Source: Candidatus Gastranaerophilales bacterium
GTDB taxonomy: Bacteria; Cyanobacteriota; Vampirovibrionia; Gastranaerophilales; Gastranaerophilaceae
Direction: 5' to 3'
Assembly: GCA_944323275.1 (NCBI GenBank)
Contig: CALUSA010000012.1
Coordinates: 1-38,415, forward strand
Length of the DNA stretch: 38,415 nucleotides
The stretch's first letter is position 1. Each line of letters opens with the position of its first letter. The notes under the pieces were generated by a model that was not told the DNA's origin, made no database searches, and saw nothing but the letters and a program-made list of their open reading frames with translations. Shown one piece after another: positions 16,144-23,951 of this stretch. Both the position numbers and the translations under genes were made by a program.

Positions 16144-16689
16144 TTATGCATATTTAGGAGCTGATTGTTCTATGCCTTTGCTTTCCTGTTCTTCAACTTT
16201 TTGAAGCTCGGTTTCTGCAGCTTTCAATTGAGTTTCTATCATTAATTTTTGGTTTGTAATCTCAGTTTCAAGACGTTTTACTTTTGCTGCTTCAGCTTTA
16301 CCTGCGGCATCAAGTGCCTGTTTAAAGAAGGCATTGAATACAAAGAATTGATTTGCCTGAATTGAACGTGGGTTGGAAGGATCAACAAGCATACCGTATT
16401 GACCGCCTGATGCTGCGTTCATATTCATCATATTGGCATTGTAGATTTGAGTTGCCATTGAAGCGTTATATAAAGCTTGCGGAACACTGTTGTTGAAGTA
16501 ATTCATATTTACTCCGAAAATACTTGCCGGTGAACTCATAAATTCACCCGGAGTAATTACTCCGTCAGCGACATTTCCGGCATACACAGAAAGATCTTGA
16601 AGTTTCTGTGACAGCTCCATCAACCTGCATTGAAGGTTGTTGATGCGCTGAGTCAATTGAAGTTTTCGCATTGTAAATATTGCGTACAC
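16144..16689 (-). CDS. orphan helical protein, Asn/Met/Ala-rich (181 aa)
   Basis: Not recognised. Residues about 10-35 form a coiled-coil-like helix (QRINNLQCRLMELSQKL), the middle (45-110) is rich in Asn, Met and Ala, and residues 125-175 form a second long coiled coil (AAKVKRLETEITNQKLMIE). Helix-linker-helix with no signal peptide recalls small flagellar or export-chaperone-type proteins, but no family match can be claimed. The GTG at 16689 is chosen over the internal ATG at 16671 because TAGGAG lies nine bases before the GTG. It has its own promoter-like motif and terminator. Confidence 0.75.
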   Translation of the reverse strand: MYAIFTMRKLQLTQRINNLQCRLMELSQKLQDLSVYAGNVADGVITPGEFMSSPASIFGVNMNYFNNSVPQALYNASMATQIYNANMMNMNAASGGQYGMLVDPSNPRSIQANQFFVFNAFFKQALDAAGKAEAAKVKRLETEITNQKLMIETQLKAAETELQKVEEQESKGIEQSAPKYA

Positions 16690-16733
16690 TGTTCTAGTCT
16701 CCTACCATAACCAAACTTTATTTAACCTTACAC

Positions 16734-16752
16734 TTATATAAAAACATTTCAA
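16734..16752 (-). promoter_or_regulatory. shared promoter-like motif TTGAAWT-N5-TATATAA
   Basis: On the minus strand: TTGAAAT (16752-16746), five bases, TATATAA (16740-16734). It continues into GTGTAAGG, which also appears after the copy at 31974-31992 with a short insertion. Confidence 0.45.
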
Positions 16753-16862
16753 AACTTAAAATTGCCTAAGTTGAAGAAAATAATAATTTATTTCTTTTGT
16801 TTGCCTTAAACCCTTGTAATTACCGCCTTTACGTTGTTTTGGTGAAAAAATAATATATAAAA

Positions 16863-16916
16863 TTTATAGAAGGAGTAACTAAACTTTGCATATTTTATAA
16901 TTACTTCTTCTATAAA
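16863..16916 (-). other. 16-bp stem in the clpP downstream region
   Basis: TTTATAGAAGGAGTAA (16863-16878) pairs along its length with TTACTTCTTCTATAAA (16901-16916), one G-U pair, 22-base loop. On the plus strand it contains a ribosome-binding-site-like AAGGAGTAACTAAA, but no ORF follows. It may be a secondary clpP terminator or a small RNA. The remainder of 16753-16862 shows nothing clear. Confidence 0.4.
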
Positions 16917-16949
16917 AAATTGTTTAAAAATGTTAAGAAATGTTAAACA
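16914..16949 (-). terminator. clpP terminator overlapping the stop codon
   Basis: On the minus strand, TGTTTAA (16949-16943) pairs with TTAAACA (16927-16921) and is followed by ATTTTTT. The first arm includes the clpP stop codon. Confidence 0.5.
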
Positions 16950-17554
16950 GTACGTGATATTACTTTATCAATTAACCCGTATTCAACGGCTTGTTGAGCG
17001 GACATGTAATAATCTCTTTCCGTATCTTTCTTTATTTTATCAAGCGGTTGTGAGCAATTTTGAGCGAGAATGCCGTTAAGCATATTTTTCATTCTTAAAA
17101 TTTCTTTTGCTTCAATTTCAATATCCGTTGCCTGACCCTGCGCACCGCCTAATGGCTGGTGAATCATAATTCTGGAACTCGGGAGTGAAAATCTTTTCCC
17201 TTTAGCACCCGATGAAAGCAGGAATGAACCCATACTGGCTGCTTCACCAATGCAAATTGTGCTTACATCTGCACGAATACTTTGCATCGTGTCATATATC
17301 GCCATGCCGGCAGTTATCACGCCGCCGGGGCTGTTGATGTACAACATAATATCCTTTTCTGGATTTTCGGAATCAAGTAATAACAGTTCGGCAACAATTA
17401 CATTTGCCATTTCATCATCAATTTCTTCGCCTAAGAAAATTATTCTTTCACGCAAAAGCCTTGAAAATATATCAAAAGACCTTTCTCCTCTTGATGATGA
17501 CTCAATAACCATCGGTATATAGCTTAATATTTTAGAATAATCAAAATCCGACAT
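16943..17554 (-). CDS. clpP: ATP-dependent Clp protease proteolytic subunit
   Basis: A 203-residue ClpP. The catalytic triad is intact: Ser107 in GEAASMGS, His132 in IMIHQPLGG and Asp181 in TERDYYMS. The NSPGG oxyanion loop is present at 74-78. It forms the tetradecameric protease that works with ClpX or ClpA-type unfoldases; none is encoded here. AAGGAG precedes the ATG at 17554. It is probably monocistronic: a 62-base gap separates it from the upstream pilin-like gene, and a terminator overlaps its stop. Confidence 0.97.
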   Translation of the reverse strand: MSDFDYSKILSYIPMVIESSSRGERSFDIFSRLLRERIIFLGEEIDDEMANVIVAELLLLDSENPEKDIMLYINSPGGVITAGMAIYDTMQSIRADVSTICIGEAASMGSFLLSSGAKGKRFSLPSSRIMIHQPLGGAQGQATDIEIEAKEILRMKNMLNGILAQNCSQPLDKIKKDTERDYYMSAQQAVEYGLIDKVISRTV

Positions 17555-17616
17555 TTACTTCTCCTTTTAGAAGTCTATCTGACAAAAGGTATTATCAAAA
17601 CTTTAATAAATTTATT

Positions 17617-18297
17617 TTACCACGGATATTTATCGTCAATTAACCAATCATTGTCATATATATAAGCTGAACAATACATAGGCATTTCTGCTTCTTTGTT
17701 ACAGCCGATTTTTGGATCTGTTGACAGTTTTTCTTTAGCAACATTAATATTGTAGGGCAAGAAGGGTCTTTGTTTTGAATTTAAAAGCATGAATACAAAT
17801 AAATCTTTACCGAAGGTATTAGGTTCTTTAACAGAATTCAAATCAACATAGACAATTGAGCAAACTGCATCTTTTTTCTTACATTTGCTTATAGTTTCAA
17901 AAGCAATCGCAATACCGTTATTTAGAACTACAGACGGTAATGATGATAAATTAACTTTTGTCGGTTTATTTTTAAAATTTTTATAAAGGACATCGGGGAA
18001 GCAATCGCCTCCATCTGCGACACAGTTCTTTTCTACTTTTAAATATTGAACAATGTTGTTATTTATAACATCAACATTTCTGTATCCGCCTTTAAACTCC
18101 CATATATCAGGGGTAAAATTCAGGTTCATCGAAAACTGCAGAGTCTGCACCATGTCAGAATAAAAAGAACGCAATCTCATTGTCGTATTTTTCTTTTCTT
18201 TAATTTGATAAAAGAAAAAGAAAATAGACAGTGCTGCAGTTATAAAAACTGCTATTGCTCCAACTGCTCGTAATTTTCGTTTTGTAATTTCATCCAT
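17617..18297 (-). CDS. membrane-anchored pilin-like protein
   Basis: A 226-residue protein with a short basic cytoplasmic start (MDEITKRKLRAVG), one membrane segment (about 13-32) and an extracytoplasmic domain. The C-terminal part has the NGIAIAFET and VYVDLNSVKEPNTFGKDLF patterns that resemble the calcium-site loop of major pseudopilin/type IV pilin-like proteins, plus six cysteines likely in disulfides. The canonical GFTLIE prepilin cleavage site is missing. A TTG-started frame reaches 18360, but the ATG at 18297 is preferred: a promoter lies 7 bases upstream of it, which predicts a leaderless mRNA, and there is no Shine-Dalgarno sequence. It could be a minor pilin-like adhesin; function is inferred. 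Confidence 0.65.
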   Translation of the reverse strand: MDEITKRKLRAVGAIAVFITAALSIFFFFYQIKEKKNTTMRLRSFYSDMVQTLQFSMNLNFTPDIWEFKGGYRNVDVINNNIVQYLKVEKNCVADGGDCFPDVLYKNFKNKPTKVNLSSLPSVVLNNGIAIAFETISKCKKKDAVCSIVYVDLNSVKEPNTFGKDLFVFMLLNSKQRPFLPYNINVAKEKLSTDPKIGCNKEAEMPMYCSAYIYDNDWLIDDKYPW

Positions 18298-18304
18298 GCT
18301 TTTT

Positions 18305-18333
18305 ATATTACCACAGAAATTAAATATATACAA
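18305..18333 (-). promoter_or_regulatory. promoter of the pilin-like gene, leaderless geometry
   Basis: On the minus strand: TTGTAT (18333-18328), 17 bases, TAATAT (18310-18305), then seven bases and the ATG. Confidence 0.5.
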
Positions 18334-18370
18334 AAGTAATATTTTTGTAATTTTTTTCAAATAAAATAAA

Positions 18371-18398
18371 TTGCATAAAATTATTCTTAATTTATAAT
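18371..18398 (+). promoter_or_regulatory. sigma-70-type promoter of ybaB-recR
   Basis: TTGCAT (18371-18376), a 16-base spacer, TATAAT (18393-18398), about 46 bases before the ybaB ATG. Confidence 0.65.
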
Positions 18399-18444
18399 TA
18401 GTATTAGTTTATGTGATATATATTAAGGGATGAGGATCAAATTT

Positions 18445-18777
18445 ATGAATATTGCTCAAATGATGAAACAAGCACAGCAAATGCAAAAAAAATTACAAGA
18501 AACACAAAATGAACTGGCTAATACGGAATTTAGTTCAGTATCGGGTAATGGTGCTGTTTCTGTCATCTGTGACGGACAGGGCAAATTTAAGTCAATAAAA
18601 TTAACAAAAGCAGCATTAAACCCTGAAAATCCGGAATCTGTAGATACAGATACGGTTGAAATGCTTGAGGATTTGATTACAACAGCAATAAACAACGCAA
18701 CCGCTCAGGCTACCACAGAAATGCAGGCTAAGATGAAATCCTTAACCGGCGGTATTAATATTCCCGGTTTATTCTAA
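18445..18777 (+). CDS. nucleoid-associated protein YbaB/EbfC family
   Basis: A 110-residue protein with the family N-terminus [19 protein letters not shown], the central [20 protein letters not shown] beta-hairpin and the C-terminal [16 protein letters not shown] helix ending in a glycine-rich tail. It is a dimeric DNA-binding protein, usually encoded beside recR as here. An in-frame ATG at 18430 exists, but the ATG at 18445 has GAGG nine bases upstream and gives the family start. The stop codon overlaps the recR start (TAATG). Confidence 0.93.
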   Translation: MNIAQMMKQAQQMQKKLQETQNELANTEFSSVSGNGAVSVICDGQGKFKSIKLTKAALNPENPESVDTDTVEMLEDLITTAINNATAQATTEMQAKMKSLTGGINIPGLF

Positions 18778-19376
18778 TGCAATATACAAAACCGTTAGCA
18801 GTATTAATAGAACAATTTCAAAAGTTACCCGGCATTGGTCCAAAATCTGCCCAGCGGGTAGCTTTTCATCTGATTAAGATGCCTCTTTCCGAGGTTGAAA
18901 AATTTGCTCAAGCAATGATTACCGCTAAACAAACAATTCATTATTGCGATATTTGTTTTAACATGTCCGCAACCAACCCGTGTGAAATTTGTTCGGCACC
19001 AAATCGTGATAATTCTGTTATCTGTGTATGTGCCGAAACAAAAGACTTAATCGCAATTGAAAATACTAATGAGTATAAAGGCAAATATCATGTTCTGCAG
19101 GGGTTAATATCTCCGATAGACGGCATTGGTGCCGAGGATATAAGAATAAAAGAGCTGTTACAGAGAGTGGCGCATGATGATATAAAAGAGGTTATCATTG
19201 CTCTTAACCCGTCGGTTGAAGGCGAGGCAACAAGTCTTTATCTGACAAAATTATTAAAACCGTTTAATATAAAAATAACAAGAATTGCCTTTGGAATACC
19301 AATAGGCTCTGATATTGAGTATGCAGACGAAATCACGCTTGCAAAGGCTATAGAATGCAGGCGTGAAATCAATTAA
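18777..19376 (+). CDS. recR: recombination protein RecR
   Basis: A 199-residue RecR. The helix-hairpin-helix [17 protein letters not shown] (about 17-33), the four-cysteine zinc finger (CDIC...CEIC) and the Toprim domain ([15 protein letters not shown], then the [15 protein letters not shown] Walker-B-like segment) are all present and normal. It acts with RecO and RecF in gap repair. It is translationally coupled to ybaB by a one-base overlap. The gene converges on fliD with a 21-base gap and no clear terminator. Confidence 0.97.
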   Translation: MQYTKPLAVLIEQFQKLPGIGPKSAQRVAFHLIKMPLSEVEKFAQAMITAKQTIHYCDICFNMSATNPCEICSAPNRDNSVICVCAETKDLIAIENTNEYKGKYHVLQGLISPIDGIGAEDIRIKELLQRVAHDDIKEVIIALNPSVEGEATSLYLTKLLKPFNIKITRIAFGIPIGSDIEYADEITLAKAIECRREIN

Positions 19377-19397
19377 ATTGAGTTTTACTTATAATAT

Positions 19398-20846
19398 TTA
19401 TGAGCTGGAACCCGTCAGCGAGGATAACGTAGACGTTAATTGTGAATACTGGTTGTTTAACGCTGCAATCTGCTGGTCCATGTAATTGAACTGCTGGGTT
19501 ATTCTTTCTCTGTATATTTCTAAATCTTCTTCTCTGTCAGCAATTTTTTCCGATAAACGTGACAATTGGCTTGATAAAGATGAACTTCTCGCAGTGAAGT
19601 ATCCGCCCTGTGCATCGAGCGCAGCATCCAAACCTTCCTGAACACGCTGCATAACTCCCTGTGTTGCTTCTTCACCGGTAATAGAGTTTGCATTAGTTCC
19701 GATTAAAAGCTCTTTTACTGCAGCAGGATTTGATTTAAAGGCTTCCATAAATTTTTCTTCATCAATAACAAGAGAAGTAGTATCCGCATCTACATCCATG
19801 CCCGGTTCCCCTGAAGTAATACCTATATCCGCAAGGGATTTGTATATACCGTCAGGATTTACAACATCGGTAACAAGGTTACGCAAACGATTTCTTATCG
19901 AAACCAGAGTAGTTTCACCGTATAAATAACCTTCCGAATCCGTTTCCGTATCCGTATCATTGATTGCTTTATTGAATGCCTCTACAAAGGATTTCAGTGC
20001 CTCAAGCACCCCTTCTGAGTCGGATTCTCTTTTTATATTAACCTTAACAACCTCGTCGCCCGTTACTTCTTTCAGTTCCAGCGACAATCCTGTTACACCG
20101 GTTTCCGCACTGGTCAAATTGTTTGAGGTTGCTTCTTTTTCTTTACCGTTTATTGTGAATTTTGCATTTTGCCCAAGGGATAAATTTGTGTCATCTGTCC
20201 ATCCTATCCAAGAAGCAAAATCAGAACCTTCGCCGTCTTCTACAATTATATCCTGTGCACCGAGATTTGTACCTTCAAGAACAATTTGTCCGTCTTCAAG
20301 ATATACGGAAACTCCTGCATCTGCGGAATTGTTGATTTCATAGATTAAACCGTCTATTGTGGTATCACCGTTAACTGCAAATGTTTCTCCGTTAATAGTG
20401 AAAGTAGCCTCTTTGTCATATCCTAATTCTGAAAGCTTTTTGGAAGAATCGGAAAAATCCAGTTGTTTGCCGTCTGCACTGTCAGGTCCGTATGTTCTTC
20501 TTGTTGTCGGACTTGCTAACTGCTGTACGCTGATTTTTACAACGGCAGGGGTCGCAAGCTGTGTTGCGGTTGCCGATAAATATTTGTTGTCTTCGTCTGA
20601 GGTTGATATCGAAATTTTTGTAAAGATATCTGCAGCCGAACCATGCAATGCGTCCGTAAATTTTAGTGTTGAATTTTCTACGGAGGTATATGTTGATTTT
20701 AATGTATTAAGAGTACTGCTTTTTTTGTTTAATTCTTCTTGCTGTGCTGTTAATGAATCAATTTTAGTCTGTTCTACTTCAACAAAAGCACTAATCCATT
20801 CATCAATTGGCAAGCCTGATCCGACACCAGAAAATGATATAGACAT
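19398..20846 (-). CDS. fliD: flagellar hook-associated protein 2 (filament cap)
   Basis: A 482-residue FliD, which caps the flagellar filament and assists flagellin insertion. It has the N-terminal SFSGVGSGLPIDEWISAFVE motif (variant of GxxSGxD), a leading coiled coil (KIDSLTAQQEELNKKSSTLN), the central beta-domains, and a C-terminal heptad-rich helix (MDQQIAALNNQYSQLTSTLS) typical of FliD. A TTG at 20852 is in frame, but the ATG at 20846 has GAGG nine bases upstream. A sigma-28-like promoter lies upstream, as expected for late flagellar genes. fliS and a further chaperone gene lie 17 kb away instead of being adjacent. Confidence 0.93.
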   Translation of the reverse strand: MSISFSGVGSGLPIDEWISAFVEVEQTKIDSLTAQQEELNKKSSTLNTLKSTYTSVENSTLKFTDALHGSAADIFTKISISTSDEDNKYLSATATQLATPAVVKISVQQLASPTTRRTYGPDSADGKQLDFSDSSKKLSELGYDKEATFTINGETFAVNGDTTIDGLIYEINNSADAGVSVYLEDGQIVLEGTNLGAQDIIVEDGEGSDFASWIGWTDDTNLSLGQNAKFTINGKEKEATSNNLTSAETGVTGLSLELKEVTGDEVVKVNIKRESDSEGVLEALKSFVEAFNKAINDTDTETDSEGYLYGETTLVSIRNRLRNLVTDVVNPDGIYKSLADIGITSGEPGMDVDADTTSLVIDEEKFMEAFKSNPAAVKELLIGTNANSITGEEATQGVMQRVQEGLDAALDAQGGYFTARSSSLSSQLSRLSEKIADREEDLEIYRERITQQFNYMDQQIAALNNQYSQLTSTLSSLTGSSS

Positions 20847-20928
20847 ACACAATTACCTCATTTTATTTACATCTAATATAATATTAGTTATAAATTTGTG
20901 TTATTAGTATCCTGCATCTGAATTATTT

Positions 20929-20955
20929 TTATTTGCTGCAATTTTGGAAACTTTA
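20929..20955 (-). promoter_or_regulatory. weaker sigma-28-like promoter of fliD
   Basis: On the minus strand: TAAAGTTT (20955-20948), exactly 11 bases, then GCAAATAA (20936-20929). The -35 part is perfect; the -10 part matches 6 of 8 of GCCGATAA. Confidence 0.5.
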
Positions 20956-21008
20956 AACATTTGCATAATTTATAGATATTCAGAATATATTTATGATAAT
21001 TTTACATT

Positions 21009-21036
21009 TTGTACTTTTTTATTTTATGGGTATAAT
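21009..21036 (+). promoter_or_regulatory. promoter of the bamA cluster
   Basis: TTGTAC (21009-21014), 16 bases, perfect TATAAT (21031-21036), followed by GAGGAAG (21042-21048). Confidence 0.55.
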
Positions 21037-21108
21037 TTTTAGAGGAAGTAATTGTAATTTAGGTACGCAATAATTTTTATTAATAATAAAAAAGCTGGTA
21101 TATTTTTA

Positions 21109-23091
21109 TTGACTTTAGGCATGCTGATTGTGCAGTCCTCGCCGTCTTATGCTGCTGATTCAAAATGGAAATTTTGGCAGCGTGATAAAAATAACAACAA
21201 CGGCGGAGTTCACAATATTTGGAACCGCAATAAAAATAATGAAAATCAATCTCCGCAAAGCATGCCGTCCGAGGATTCTCTATGGGAGAAAGTGCAGCCT
21301 GAAATAAAAAATCTGCAGGCTGAAAAAAATGCAGCTACTTCTGATATACAATTTGGTACTGTTGAAATAGAAGGCAATAACCTGATTTCTACCGAAGAAA
21401 TTTTAGAAAACGTAAAAATTCGCCCGGGTGACCCGTATAGCGTTGATGCTGTTCAGCAAAATATGAAATCAATATATGAAATGGGTTATTTTACGGATAA
21501 AATGCGTGCCGTTCCTGTAAAAGTAGATGATAAAACTATAAAATTAAAAATTATTGTTCAGGAAAATATACCGATTACAGATTTTACGATTACCGGAAAT
21601 GATTCAATAGCAACCGGCGACCTTTTGCAGATACTGGGCGAATTAGTTAATAAGCCTCAAAATATTAACAAAATCAATGAAGCCATTCAAGAGATTAAAG
21701 ATTATTATGCAAGTCAGGGATTTATACTGGCTCAGGTTACTTCCGTTACCGATGACCCCGACGGCATAGTTAATATTGTAATTGATGAGGGCAAAATAGG
21801 TTCAATTGTTATTGAAGGCAACAGGAAGACAAAAGATTTTGTTGTAAAAAGAAATATCCTCACACAGCCAGGAACAGTGTATAACGAGAATCTGATAAAA
21901 CAGGATTTGATGCGTTTGTACGGTACACAGGCTTTTAAAGATGTAAAAAGAACTATTGAAAGGGATGAGGACAATCCCGAGGTTTATAAAGTAACAATAA
22001 ATCTTGAAGAACAACGAACCGGTACGATTTCTTTAGGCGGCGGTATTGATACGGCAACAGGTTTATTCGGTACAGGCGGCTTTACTGATAATAACTTCAG
22101 AGGAACAGGTCAGAGAGTTTCTTTAAGCTTATTAGCCGGTACCGGTGTTGTTATGGCTGACAGCTCAATGCTTAACAGAGCAAACCTGCAGGCGGAATTA
22201 AGCTGGTTTGAACCTAAATTAAAAGGGACTGATAATTCTTTAATGATAAAAGCTTTCGGTCGTGATTTTGCCAGCTATCAGATTCCTCTGGCTGTCGAAA
22301 AAAGATTCGGTGTTGAAGCTACAATATCACGTGCTTTTGTTAACTTCCCCCACCTTGTCGGTTCGTTTGGCATAGGGCTTGAAAATGTACATGTTAAAGA
22401 AGGCGATGCAAACCAGATTGAACGTTTGTATGCCGCACATAATATACCTATTTCGGAACGTGCAAAACAATTGCAGGGCGGTTTATTCCTTTCTTTATCT
22501 CCAAGCTTGATTTATGATACACGAGATAACTCTACACTTCCGAGAAGCGGTGTATTTGCTAACGTAAGATTTGATGAAGAAATTGCCTTAGACGGTTTTG
22601 ATAATACCTTCGGTAAGTTATCCGGCGGTATTAAAAAATACTATCCTGTAGGTAAAAAATCTTCTGTATCTTTGGCGTTTAGAGCCGGAGGAAACATTCA
22701 CGGTGATATTCCTGAGGTTATGGCGTACCGTTTAGGCGGTCCTTATACTGTAAGAGGTTTTAGAATGAGCGGTATTGGTACAGGTACCGGTTTTATGATG
22801 GGATCTGCGGAATTCCAGACACCTATTCCTTTTATAGACAGGATTACGGAGGCTAAATTTCTTGATAACATAAGAATCGCAGCCTTTGTTGATGCAGGTC
22901 AAATTTACGGTTCTACGGTTACAAACGAAATTTACAACAGACCGATACATGCTATTACTGCCGGTGTCGGTGTAAGAGTTTATGTACCGGGGGTAGGACC
23001 TTTGAGCATAGACTGGGGCTATCCTCTCACAGGTGTACCTGACGGTACCTCGAAAGGTGCGTTCACTTTTGGTGTAGGTGAGTTTTACTAA
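21109..23091 (+). CDS. bamA: outer-membrane assembly factor BamA / Omp85
   Basis: An Omp85 protein that inserts beta-barrels into the outer membrane. After a signal peptide and a low-complexity Asn/Lys linker come three POTRA domains (about 80-155, 156-230 and 231-305) and a 16-strand-type barrel with the conserved PYTVRGFRMSG lid-lock motif and a C-terminal aromatic residue (GEFY). Three POTRAs match cyanobacterial Omp85 rather than the five of proteobacterial BamA. The start is uncertain: 21109 is a TTG, but the frame is open back to 21058 and encodes INNKKAGIFLL just upstream, which completes a normal signal peptide. The real start is therefore probably a non-AUG codon (ATT 21073 or ATA 21070). 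It heads a plus-strand envelope gene cluster. Confidence 0.92.
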   Translation: MTLGMLIVQSSPSYAADSKWKFWQRDKNNNNGGVHNIWNRNKNNENQSPQSMPSEDSLWEKVQPEIKNLQAEKNAATSDIQFGTVEIEGNNLISTEEILENVKIRPGDPYSVDAVQQNMKSIYEMGYFTDKMRAVPVKVDDKTIKLKIIVQENIPITDFTITGNDSIATGDLLQILGELVNKPQNINKINEAIQEIKDYYASQGFILAQVTSVTDDPDGIVNIVIDEGKIGSIVIEGNRKTKDFVVKRNILTQPGTVYNENLIKQDLMRLYGTQAFKDVKRTIERDEDNPEVYKVTINLEEQRTGTISLGGGIDTATGLFGTGGFTDNNFRGTGQRVSLSLLAGTGVVMADSSMLNRANLQAELSWFEPKLKGTDNSLMIKAFGRDFASYQIPLAVEKRFGVEATISRAFVNFPHLVGSFGIGLENVHVKEGDANQIERLYAAHNIPISERAKQLQGGLFLSLSPSLIYDTRDNSTLPRSGVFANVRFDEEIALDGFDNTFGKLSGGIKKYYPVGKKSSVSLAFRAGGNIHGDIPEVMAYRLGGPYTVRGFRMSGIGTGTGFMMGSAEFQTPIPFIDRITEAKFLDNIRIAAFVDAGQIYGSTVTNEIYNRPIHAITAGVGVRVYVPGVGPLSIDWGYPLTGVPDGTSKGAFTFGVGEFY

Positions 23092-23170
23092 TAGCCTGTC
23101 TACTGATTTTAAAATGAACAATAAAATTCTATAATCGTTAAATGTTTTAGGAAAAGAACGGAGGAACAAT

Positions 23171-23869
23171 ATGCTAAACTTAAATGCCTCAAAAAAAGTA
23201 TTAACCGTACTGTTGGTATCCGGGCTTACATTTGGTGCTGCTTTAACCCTGAGCAATATTTGTTCCGTACCCGTACATGCCGAACAATTTACGCCTGTGC
23301 AGGGCAAAGTTATATATGTGCCCTCAGGTACAATATTTCCTGCTACCGCAACAATGGAGATGTCCTCTGAGGAACTGCAATTAGGACAAAGTGTTTGTAT
23401 TGCGTTATCTCAGGATTTTTACTACAACAATACATTAATTGCACCGATAGGCAGTTCTGTTAACGGTACTGTCACACAGATTAAAAAAGCGGGACAAAGT
23501 GGTGTAAACGGGCAATTAATGGTTAAGTTTACAAATATCATTACTCCGTACGGTCAAATGATTCCTATTTCCGGAAAAATTCAAACTCAGGACGGAACAG
23601 GTCTTATAAAAGGCGAAGCTGATTTGACAAATCAACATACAAAAGACGTTACCGCCGCAGCTGCTGCAGGTGCAGTTGCCGCTGCTGCGATAAATAAATC
23701 GAAACCCGTTACCGATAAGAAGGCAGCAGCATACGGTGCGGCTGCAGGTGCAGGCGCAGTTGCAGCACAGGCGGTGCTTGATAAAGGTGTGCCGGCTAAA
23801 ATTGCAGCAGGAACGGTCGTGTATATAGTATTAGATCAACAGATAACATTTACACCGCAAAAACATTGA
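23171..23869 (+). CDS. exported protein with beta domain and Ala/Gly-rich helical stretch
   Basis: A 232-residue protein with a signal peptide (SKKVLTVLLVSGLTFGAALT, cleavage after VHA, residue about 37). The mature part is beta-rich: VIYVPSGTIFPATATM, IAPIGSSVNGTVTQIKKAG and MVKFTNIITPYGQMIPISGK recall the C-terminal domain of TrbI/VirB10-like proteins. Residues 160-205 are an Ala/Gly-rich segment (TAAAAAGAVAAAA, YGAAAGAGAVAAQ). GGAGGA lies five bases before the ATG, and a TATAAT is at 23130. It lies between bamA and tonB with 80-base gaps on each side. It probably has an envelope role; no firm family. Confidence 0.7.
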   Translation: MLNLNASKKVLTVLLVSGLTFGAALTLSNICSVPVHAEQFTPVQGKVIYVPSGTIFPATATMEMSSEELQLGQSVCIALSQDFYYNNTLIAPIGSSVNGTVTQIKKAGQSGVNGQLMVKFTNIITPYGQMIPISGKIQTQDGTGLIKGEADLTNQHTKDVTAAAAAGAVAAAAINKSKPVTDKKAAAYGAAAGAGAVAAQAVLDKGVPAKIAAGTVVYIVLDQQITFTPQKH

Positions 23870-23951
23870 TACAATAATTAAGTAACTCGGGTGATTTGTT
23901 TTAATGTTTTGCTTTTGTTAAACTATAAAACAAAAGAAATTTGGGGACAAA

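Noticed and set aside
16870-16900. Ribosome-binding-site-like AAGGAGTAACTAAA on the plus strand
   Set aside because: No start codon with a meaningful ORF follows; the only near start (TTG) reads four codons to a stop.
20572-20579. GCCGATAA on the plus strand inside fliD
   Set aside because: No TAAA box at the N11 position and the site is inside a minus-strand coding region.
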